From positions 124,001-188,000 of the forward strand of contig NZ_JABMJK010000011.1 in the NCBI RefSeq assembly GCF_013376005.1: a stretch of DNA of 64,000 nucleotides, given 5' to 3'. How positions within the stretch are numbered: the stretch's first letter is position 1; every line of letters starts with the position of its first letter. The stretch comes from Duganella sp. SG902. Its GTDB lineage: Bacteria; Pseudomonadota; Gammaproteobacteria; Burkholderiales; Burkholderiaceae_D. The notes beneath the pieces are model-generated. The model ran no database searches. It saw only the letters and a list, made by a program, of their open reading frames with translations, and was not told where the DNA came from. Below, piece after piece: positions 58,298 through 64,000 of this stretch. Both the position numbers and the translations under genes were made by a program.

Positions 58298-59167
58298 ATG
58301 GGAAAAATCTATATCGGCATCTCCGGTTGGCGCTACAAGCCGTGGCGCGGCGCGTTTTATCCGCCGGACCTGGCGCAGTCGCGCGAGCTGGAGTTCGCCG
58401 CGCGCGCGGTGCCGACCATCGAGCTCAACGGGTCCTTCTACTCGCTACAGCGGCCGTCCAGCTATGCGGCCTGGTACGAGGCCACGCCTAAAGGTTTCGT
58501 ATTCAGTCACAAGGGCAATCGCTACCTGACGCATATCCTGCGTCTGGGCGAGAACATCGAACCGGCGCTGGCCAACGTGATGGCGTCCGGCGTCTTCAAT
58601 CTGCGGGAGAAACTGGGGCCGTTCCTGTGGCAGCTGCCGCCGAACTTCCGGTTCGACGCTCAGCGACTCGAGCGCTTTTTCCGCTTGCTGCCGCATGACC
58701 TGGAGCAGGCGCAAGCGCTGGCGCGCCGGCACGAGCCGCGCATGAACGGGCGCGTCGCGCTCGAGATCGACGCCAATCACAAGCTGCGCCACGCGCTCGA
58801 GGTGCGGCATGAGAGTTTCAACGACCCGGCGTTTGTGGCGCTGCTGCGCGAGTACCGGGTGGCGCTGGTGGTGGCCGACAGCGCCGGCAAGTGGCCAGAT
58901 TATGAGGACGTGAGCGCCGATTTCATGTATCTGCGCCTGCACGGCGCCGAAGAGTTGTACGCCAGCGGCTACAACGACGCGGCGCTCGATCGCTGGGCCG
59001 CGCGCATCCGGGCATGGTCGCGTGGCGGCCAGCCGGCGGATGCTAAACTGATATCGCGGCAACCGCCGCCACGTCGCGCCAGCCGCGATATCTACTGCTA
59101 TTTCGATAACGACATCAAGGTGCACGCGCCGTTCGATGCGCAGCGGCTGATCGAGCGCTTACGTTGA
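58298..59167 (+). CDS. DUF72 domain-containing protein
   Basis: A 289-residue protein with a TIM-barrel pattern. Family marks are YIGISGWRYKPWRGAFYPPDL, the FYSLQRPSSY segment, WQLPPNFRFDAQRLERFF, and RLHGAEELYASGYNDAALDRWAARI near the end. DUF72 (YecE-type) is widespread, with unproven function, possibly in nucleic-acid or UV-related processes. Single gene on the plus strand, its last nine bases overlapping the ClC transporter gene on the other strand. Confidence 0.88.
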   Translation: MGKIYIGISGWRYKPWRGAFYPPDLAQSRELEFAARAVPTIELNGSFYSLQRPSSYAAWYEATPKGFVFSHKGNRYLTHILRLGENIEPALANVMASGVFNLREKLGPFLWQLPPNFRFDAQRLERFFRLLPHDLEQAQALARRHEPRMNGRVALEIDANHKLRHALEVRHESFNDPAFVALLREYRVALVVADSAGKWPDYEDVSADFMYLRLHGAEELYASGYNDAALDRWAARIRAWSRGGQPADAKLISRQPPPRRASRDIYCYFDNDIKVHAPFDAQRLIERLR

Positions 59168-60430
59168 CGGCGGTTTGCGGTCGCTCGCCACCGGCGGCAG
59201 GCGGTGCTTGAGCGCCCCCACGCGTTGCGCGCGGTAGATGCCGCTGTGGCCGGAGAACAGGTAGGCCACCACACACGCCAGCGCGGCGTAGGGTCCGATC
59301 TGCGGGCCGAACAATTCCATCGCCATGATGGTGGACGCCAGCGGCGTGTTGGCCGCGCCCGCGAACACCGCAACGAATCCCAGTCCCGCCAACAGCGCGA
59401 ACGGCAAGTGCAGCAACGGCGCCAGCGCGTTGCCTAGCGTCGCGCCGATGTAGAACAATGGCGTCACCTCGCCGCCCTTGAAGCCGCTGCCCAGCGAGCC
59501 GACGGTGAAGATGAACTTGCCAAGGAAATCCCACGGCGCCACCGGCTGCTGGAACGCCTCCACGATCACCGGAATACCGAGGCCGATGTAGCGCGTGCCC
59601 AGCCACCAGACAGCCAGCGCCACCACCGCGCCGCCCAGCATCGGCCGCAGCGGCGCATAGGCGATTTGACGTTTCATGAAAGCCGACGCGGCATGGGTGG
59701 ATTTGGCGAACGCCATCCCCGCCAGCCCAAACAGCATGCCCGCGGCCAGCACGGCGGCCACGCTCCACAAAGTGATCGGCACGATGCCGCCGATGGCGTA
59801 ATGGGTGTGATGCACGCCCCAGGCCATGCCGACCTGGTCGGCGGCGATGGCGGCCACTATGCAGGGGAAGATGGCGTCGTAGCGCATGCGGCCGATGGCC
59901 AGCACTTCCAGCCCGAAGATGGCGCCGGCCAGCGGCGTGCCGAACACGGACGCGAAACCGGCGCTAATGCCGGCCATCAGCACGATGCGGCGCTCGGCGT
60001 GGCGCAGGCGGAAGATATGGGTGAGTTGATCGGCCAGCGTGCCGCCCATCTGCACCGCCGTGCCTTCGCGGCCCACCGAGGCGCCGAACCAGTGCGACAC
60101 CACGGTGCCGATCAGCACCAGCGGCGCCATGCGCAGCGGCACCACGTTTTTGGGATCGTGGATCTCGTCGATCAGCAGGTTGTTGCCGGCCTCGACGCTG
60201 CTGCCCAGCTTGAGATACACCCAGCCGACCGCGAAGCCGGCCAGCGGCAGCAGCCAGATAATCCAGCGATGCGCTTCGCGCCAGTGGGTGGCGTAGTCGA
60301 GCGCAAACAGAAAAAACGCCGACGCCGTGCCGCTCAGGACCGCCACCAGCCCGGCGAGCAAGGTCCATTTGCCGATATACGGTAGCAAGGTGATTGGTTC
60401 AGGTAGGCGCGATATTTTTCTCATGTGCAT
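59159..60430 (-). CDS. ClC family transporter, possibly fluoride-type
   Basis: A 423-residue membrane protein with many spans. The gating Glu is in GREGTAVQMGG, and a conserved segment GSGFKGGEVTPLFYIGATLG replaces the usual GGIFAP-type sequence of chloride ClC proteins. The GGEVTPLF form is, from memory, seen in the fluoride/proton antiporter branch. The C-terminal region (GAANTPLASTIMAMELFG) is typical of all ClC. No fluoride riboswitch is recognised upstream. It is divergent from the coiled-coil protein gene and convergent with DUF72. Chloride transport remains possible. Confidence 0.8.
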   Translation of the reverse strand: MHMRKISRLPEPITLLPYIGKWTLLAGLVAVLSGTASAFFLFALDYATHWREAHRWIIWLLPLAGFAVGWVYLKLGSSVEAGNNLLIDEIHDPKNVVPLRMAPLVLIGTVVSHWFGASVGREGTAVQMGGTLADQLTHIFRLRHAERRIVLMAGISAGFASVFGTPLAGAIFGLEVLAIGRMRYDAIFPCIVAAIAADQVGMAWGVHHTHYAIGGIVPITLWSVAAVLAAGMLFGLAGMAFAKSTHAASAFMKRQIAYAPLRPMLGGAVVALAVWWLGTRYIGLGIPVIVEAFQQPVAPWDFLGKFIFTVGSLGSGFKGGEVTPLFYIGATLGNALAPLLHLPFALLAGLGFVAVFAGAANTPLASTIMAMELFGPQIGPYAALACVVAYLFSGHSGIYRAQRVGALKHRLPPVASDRKPPST

Positions 60431-60533
60431 CGGATACTAACAAATCCACTGAGATGGATCAAATCGCCGGCACATAGGTCTAAGACCTTATCACCCCGCC
60501 ATTGCCAGGACAGCTCGACAGGAGGACGATTTC

Positions 60534-60944
60534 ATGATGGAGGAGCGCGTAGCTCAACTTGAAGCAGCCACCGGCCGCAATACCGCCGCGCTCGCTGCGC
60601 TGGAGAACGAAATGCACAGCCGATTCAATCGCATCGCGACCGAACTGAGCGAGCAGTATATGGAGCGCCGCATCATTGAATTCCGCGCCGACGTGGACCG
60701 TCGCTTCACAGAAATGCAGGAAAACACCGACCGGCGGTTCATGGAAATGCGAGAGGATATCGCGCAGCGCTTCGACCACGTGAGCAAGCAATTCGACCAA
60801 GTGGACGGACGTCTGGACCGGATGGAAGGCGCCACAGAGAACCTGCGCAACGACCTGCAAAGTTTCACCCGATGGATGATCGGCAGCCAGATTACCGTCA
60901 TATTGGCCCTCGCGGCAATGGCTGCCAAGACCTTCCTCAATTAG
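60534..60944 (+). CDS. coiled-coil protein with C-terminal membrane anchor
   Basis: A 136-residue protein. Residues 1-110 are a long amphipathic coiled coil with regular repeats (DVDRRFTEMQENTDRRFMEMREDIAQRFDHVSKQ). A C-terminal membrane span follows at about 113-133. This matches small tail-anchored coiled-coil proteins of unknown role. A strong ribosome site (AGGAGG) lies upstream; two ATGs in a row (60534, 60537) are possible. Single gene. Confidence 0.7.
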   Translation: MMEERVAQLEAATGRNTAALAALENEMHSRFNRIATELSEQYMERRIIEFRADVDRRFTEMQENTDRRFMEMREDIAQRFDHVSKQFDQVDGRLDRMEGATENLRNDLQSFTRWMIGSQITVILALAAMAAKTFLN

Positions 60945-60963
60945 GGCGGCCGCACCCTGCCGC

Positions 60964-61203
60964 TCAAGCCATCCTGATGGTCGGGTTGGCGATGATGTTA
61001 TCGATCTGCACCTGTGCCTCGGCGCAGGCGGCATGAAGCGCCTCGTCCTCGGTCGGACGCACGAATTGCATGGTGGCGCCTTCGAAGATCTCTTCGCCAT
61101 GCGCGGTCACGCGAGCCAGGTCGCAGCTCGCGCTCCATTGATGGTCGGCGGTCGGCAGCGCGGTCGGAATGATGGCCCAGCCTTTGTAATGAAGCTTGCT
61201 CAT
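60964..61203 (-). CDS. small hypothetical protein
   Basis: A 79-residue soluble protein (MSKLHYKGWAIIPTALPTADHQW...). The start at 61203 is set by AAGGAGGGC just before it; the frame continues upstream without a better site. It has a likely small beta-sheet plus helix arrangement and ends EAQVQIDNIIANPTIRMA. No family is recognised, although small proteins of this type are common in Burkholderiales. It follows the M28 peptidase gene in the same direction with 59 bases between, so co-transcription is possible. Confidence 0.6.
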   Translation of the reverse strand: MSKLHYKGWAIIPTALPTADHQWSASCDLARVTAHGEEIFEGATMQFVRPTEDEALHAACAEAQVQIDNIIANPTIRMA

Positions 61204-61262
61204 GATGCCCTCCTTACTCATGCTTTCAGCATAGCACCAATACCGTCCGGCCGCCGTCCGCT

Positions 61263-62693
61263 TCACTCCTGCTGCGGAGGCACGCGGCCGATGTTCTCCT
61301 CCATATTGGCCAGGTACCAGGTCAGCGCGGTCATCACCGCCACGTGGCGCTTCAGCTCCAGCGGATTGACCTTGTCCAAGGTGTCGGCCGGCGTATGGTG
61401 ATAATTGAAGTACGCGCTCGAATCGACCAGCGGCTCGAACACCGGCACGCCGGCGCGCTCCAGCGGACCGGTGTCGGCCGCGCCGGCGATGTCGTGACGC
61501 TCGAAGATGCCGGCGCCGATCGGCTCCAGCGCGGCCTTCAGCGGCGCGAAATACTTCACCATCGGAGGCGTCACGCTGCCGATAAAGCCAAACGGACGAC
61601 CGCCGCCGCTGTCGGATTCGATCGCGGCGAAGTGCTTGTCCAGCTTGTCCTTGTTGGCGTCAAAGTAAGCCTTGCCGCCACGGGTGCCGTTTTCCTCGTT
61701 CATCCAGGCGATCACGCGGATGGTGCGGCGCGGCTTGAGGTTCAGTTTTTTCAGCGTATCGATCACCGCCATCGCGCCGGCCACGCCGGTGCCGTCGTCG
61801 TGCGCGCCGGTGGCCAGGTCCCAGGAATCGAGGTGGCCGGAGACGATCACCACCTCGTCCGCCTTGTCGGTGCCCGGCAGGTCGGCGATCACGTTGTAGC
61901 TGTCGACTTCGGGCAGGTTTTGCGGCGTCAGGGTCAGGCGCATTTTCAGCGGGCCGCGCGCCGACAGGCGGCTCATCAGCATCGCATCCTCGGCCGTCAC
62001 GGCGCCGGCGGGAATGCGCGCGCCCTCCACCACGCCGGTGGCGCCGGTGTGCGGGATGCGGTAGTTGGCGCCGCCGACCGAGCGCACCAGCGCCGCCGCC
62101 GCGCCCATGTCCGCCGCCAGCTTGGGACCGGCGAAACGGAAGCCGGCGCCGCGGCCATAGGCCGGCCCGGCGTGGCCGCGATCGGCCATTTCCTGGTCGA
62201 ACGCCACGTCGAACAGCACGATGCTGCCCTTGACCTGCGCCGCCTTGGCCTTCAATTCATCGAAACTGCGCACGATGAGCACCGGCGCGGTCAGGCCGGC
62301 GGCCGGCGTGGCGCCCGAGCCGCCCAGCGCGGTCAGCACCACCTTCTGCGTGATGCCGGCCGGACGGCCCGTGTACTCCACCAGTTCGGCCGACTCGGCG
62401 CCGCGCACCCAGTGCGGCACCTTGACCGGCTGCAGCGTCACCTTGGCGCCCAGCTTGCGCATGGCTTCCGCCACCTGCTCCACCGCCGCCGCCGCGCCGG
62501 GGGAACCGGACAGGCGCGGGCCGACCAGGTCGGTCAGGTCGGCCAGGCGCTCGTAGGCCCAATCACTCTTCATCGCGTTGTCGCGGATCTGGTTCAGCGT
62601 GGCAGGGTCGTTGGGGGCGGCGCTGGCGCCGACACACAGCAGGCTTGTGGCCAGCACGGTCAGCGAAAGGGATTTCTGGAGGACGGATTTCAT
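61263..62693 (-). CDS. M28 family metallopeptidase with PA domain
   Basis: A 476-residue secreted enzyme with a signal peptide (about 1-26). It has an N-terminal part, a PA-domain-like insert (about 130-265), and the M28 zinc domain. The metal ligands fit SGHLDSWDLATGAHDDGTG (His, Asp), NEENGTRGG (Glu pair), ESDSGG (Asp) and HHTPADT (His). Such enzymes are aminopeptidases or carboxypeptidases of the periplasm. I placed the start at ATG 62693; the frame extends further upstream without a signal peptide. Single gene on the minus strand. Confidence 0.88.
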   Translation of the reverse strand: MKSVLQKSLSLTVLATSLLCVGASAAPNDPATLNQIRDNAMKSDWAYERLADLTDLVGPRLSGSPGAAAAVEQVAEAMRKLGAKVTLQPVKVPHWVRGAESAELVEYTGRPAGITQKVVLTALGGSGATPAAGLTAPVLIVRSFDELKAKAAQVKGSIVLFDVAFDQEMADRGHAGPAYGRGAGFRFAGPKLAADMGAAAALVRSVGGANYRIPHTGATGVVEGARIPAGAVTAEDAMLMSRLSARGPLKMRLTLTPQNLPEVDSYNVIADLPGTDKADEVVIVSGHLDSWDLATGAHDDGTGVAGAMAVIDTLKKLNLKPRRTIRVIAWMNEENGTRGGKAYFDANKDKLDKHFAAIESDSGGGRPFGFIGSVTPPMVKYFAPLKAALEPIGAGIFERHDIAGAADTGPLERAGVPVFEPLVDSSAYFNYHHTPADTLDKVNPLELKRHVAVMTALTWYLANMEENIGRVPPQQE

Positions 62694-62821
62694 GCGATTC
62701 CTGTAGAGATAAAGAGTGGGTAGCAGGAAACGATAACCGATCGTGATGAACTTGTCATCCATATTGATTTGCTATCGGAGTTGCACTACCATGAAACTTC
62801 ATCTGCCTGAAGAAAGCGCCT

Positions 62822-63352
62822 ATGCTCAAGGGTCAACTCTGCACCGTTCGTCATCTGGTGACCGCCGATCTGAACACCTTCATCGCCCTGGTCAACGACC
62901 TGCCCTCACGCGGCGACTATTTCTCCAGCCACTTCAAATCGCCCGAAACCATGCGCAAGGAGTTCATGCAGCACGGTTTTGTCAGCGAGGACAGCGAACT
63001 GTTCGTGATCGAGGACGCGCTGCACCACGTGGTGGGGGTGATCACCCATTTCAAAACCCGCACGCCGGTGGCGCGTGAAATCGGCTACCGGCTGTTCGAC
63101 CGGAAGCTGGCGGGGCGCGGATATGTAACGGAAGCGTGCCGCCTGCTGGTCGATTACCTGTTCAATGTCCACCCTTACCATCGGCTGGAGCTGCTGACGG
63201 CGCCGGAGAACGTGGCCTCGGTGCGGATCGCGCAAAAATGCGGCTTCCAGGCCGAAGGCACGTTGCGCCAATCCTTCTTCATCAACGGCCAGTACAGGGA
63301 CGTGACGGTGTTCAGCCTGCTGCGGCCGGAGTGGGAGCGAGAACGTCTCTAA
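62822..63352 (+). CDS. GNAT family N-acetyltransferase (RimJ/RimL-like)
   Basis: A 176-residue acetyltransferase. The order of elements matches RimJ/RimL proteins: IGYRLFDRKLAGRGYVTEACRLLVDYLF (motif A, acetyl-CoA pyrophosphate loop from RGYVTEA), then LTAPENVASVRIAQKCGFQAEGTLRQSFF (motif B). Targets may be ribosomal-protein N-termini or other amines; not determinable. Single gene, transcribed divergently from the M28 peptidase. Confidence 0.85.
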   Translation: MLKGQLCTVRHLVTADLNTFIALVNDLPSRGDYFSSHFKSPETMRKEFMQHGFVSEDSELFVIEDALHHVVGVITHFKTRTPVAREIGYRLFDRKLAGRGYVTEACRLLVDYLFNVHPYHRLELLTAPENVASVRIAQKCGFQAEGTLRQSFFINGQYRDVTVFSLLRPEWERERL

Positions 63353-63485
63353 TTGTTACAAGGCATTACCGCGCGAGCCGGTTTGTAAGCATGTGTATAA
63401 GACGTGGCAATAATTTTTCAGGGATTTATAGTGGAGTCACTGGCTAGCGAATCATTCCGGTTCAGGCCACAGCAAGGGGATTACC

Positions 63486-63911
63486 ATGTTGAGCAAAAAA
63501 TTATTGGGTGTAGCGTTACTGACCGTAGCAGCGGTATCGTCGTCGGCATACGCAGGCGACCGTGATTTCAACACGGTGGCCGGGGCTGTGGTCGGTGCCG
63601 CCATCGGCAACAGCGCCGGCGGCCGCGATGGCGCCATCGTCGGCGGCCTGGTTGGCGCGGCCGTGGGCAACAGCATCCGCACCTCGGACGACCGCTATTA
63701 TCGCGGCCGTGACCGCGGCTACGTCGAAACCCGCGTCTACACCCAGCCCGCACCGGTGTACTACGAGCGCCCGGCGCCAGTGTACTACGCGCCGCCGGTA
63801 CGCTACTACCAACCGCCTCCACGCGTGGTCTACGTTGAGCCGGCCCGCCCGTACTACCGCGAAGAGCGCTGGGAGCGCCGCCACTACCACCACGATCGCT
63901 GGGATCGTTAA
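63486..63911 (+). CDS. glycine-zipper surface protein
   Basis: A 141-residue protein with a signal peptide (about 1-23). A glycine-zipper domain follows (AGAVVGAAIGNSAGGRDGAIVGGLVGAAVGNS). The C-terminal half is a Tyr/Pro/Arg-rich segment (VYYERPAPVYYAPPVRYYQPP, then many Arg and His). This is the typical layout of outer-membrane glycine-zipper 2TM proteins. A clear terminator follows. The Tyr-rich tail may bind the cell wall or polyanions (inference). Confidence 0.8.
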   Translation: MLSKKLLGVALLTVAAVSSSAYAGDRDFNTVAGAVVGAAIGNSAGGRDGAIVGGLVGAAVGNSIRTSDDRYYRGRDRGYVETRVYTQPAPVYYERPAPVYYAPPVRYYQPPPRVVYVEPARPYYREERWERRHYHHDRWDR

Positions 63912-63924
63912 TCTCCCGGCCACC

Positions 63925-63951
63925 AGCCCCGGATTTTCCGGGGCTTTTTTT
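63925..63951 (+). terminator. rho-independent terminator
   Basis: Nine-base perfect stem AGCCCCGGA / TCCGGGGCT, three-base loop, then seven T residues. It lies 14 bases after the glycine-zipper gene stop. Confidence 0.9.
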
Positions 63952-63986
63952 CGTCCCTCCGCTAGGCATCCGCGACGGGGGGAATC

Positions 63987-64000
63987 ATGACGACAGCAGA
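63987..64000 (+). CDS. possible start of a further gene (cut by the window)
   Basis: An ATG at 63987 with GGGGGGAA seven bases before it opens a frame (Met-Thr-Thr-Ala) that runs off the window end. It is too short to identify. Confidence 0.35.

Noticed and set aside
60431..60530. A fluoride riboswitch upstream of the ClC gene
   Set aside because: The leader has GGCGAT and GGCAATGG pieces but not the ordered pseudoknot pattern of the crcB motif; reading by eye gives no convincing fold.

Overview
The window looks like a chromosomal segment of a high-GC betaproteobacterium of the Oxalobacteraceae type (Massilia, Duganella or Janthinobacterium relatives). This is inferred from the mix of PEP-CTERM proteins, DUF4148 proteins, monomeric isocitrate dehydrogenase, very large hybrid sensor kinases and polysaccharide-degrading enzymes. 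Species cannot be named from sequence reading alone. No insertion sequence, CRISPR array, rRNA or phage module was seen. One tRNA is present, tRNA-Leu(UAA).

Layout. 0-4.6 kb: a type IV pilus/type II secretion-like operon (PilN-like end, PilO-like, a PilP-like secreted protein with 14-residue repeats, two prepilins, an ABC-2 permease, a TPR-like protein). 4.6-5.7 kb: an acyl-CoA-dehydrogenase-associated phosphotransferase. 5.8-11.3 kb: a giant hybrid kinase overlapping a GGDEF response regulator. 11.5-13.3 kb: a PEP-CTERM serine protease and a secreted protein. 13.4-15.7 kb: a lower-GC island of five small minus-strand genes, in which three spacers carry the same 13-base motif. 15.8-18.2 kb: a pair of acyl-CoA dehydrogenases whose promoter shares an operator-like site with the 4.7 kb phosphotransferase. 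18.3-28.0 kb: carbohydrate use (GH105, DUF4861, GH16 beta-glucanase, and a periplasmic-propeller hybrid kinase), with a perfect 90-bp palindrome between two convergent genes. 28.0-29.6 kb: a small RiPP-like locus (SagB-type peptide dehydrogenase and a nitrile-hydratase-leader-like precursor). 29.6-36 kb: an NHL/M23 fusion, a DUF2235 hydrolase and the tail-specific protease Prc. 36.3-38.3 kb: a chemoreceptor. 38.4-39.8 kb: copper delivery (DUF2946, SCO1, PCuAC). 40.5-45.0 kb: an isochorismatase-like hydrolase, monomeric IDH and a sugar-acid MFS transporter. 45.1-49.0 kb: a hybrid kinase with an AraC regulator, then a PEP-CTERM protein. 49.1-53.1 kb: thymidine kinase, twin DUF4148 proteins, and cystathionine beta-synthase with gamma-lyase. 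53.1-56.5 kb: a membrane-anchored HNH-like protein, and a ParB-like gene overlapping a penicillin-acylase-family gene. 56.5-64 kb: a PEP-CTERM protein, tRNA-Leu, DUF72, a ClC transporter, an M28 peptidase, a GNAT and a glycine-zipper protein.

How it fits together. Much of the window concerns sensing and using extracellular polymers: three hybrid kinases, a GGDEF protein, a chemoreceptor, secreted hydrolases, and PEP-CTERM proteins that need an exosortase from elsewhere. Repeated operator-like motifs tie distant genes together. One links the phosphotransferase with the acyl-CoA dehydrogenases. Another links the GH105 gene with the sugar-acid transporter. The least explained parts are the RiPP-like pair, the low-GC gene array with recurring spacer motifs, the 90-bp palindrome, the membrane-anchored HNH protein and the ParB/acylase pair.
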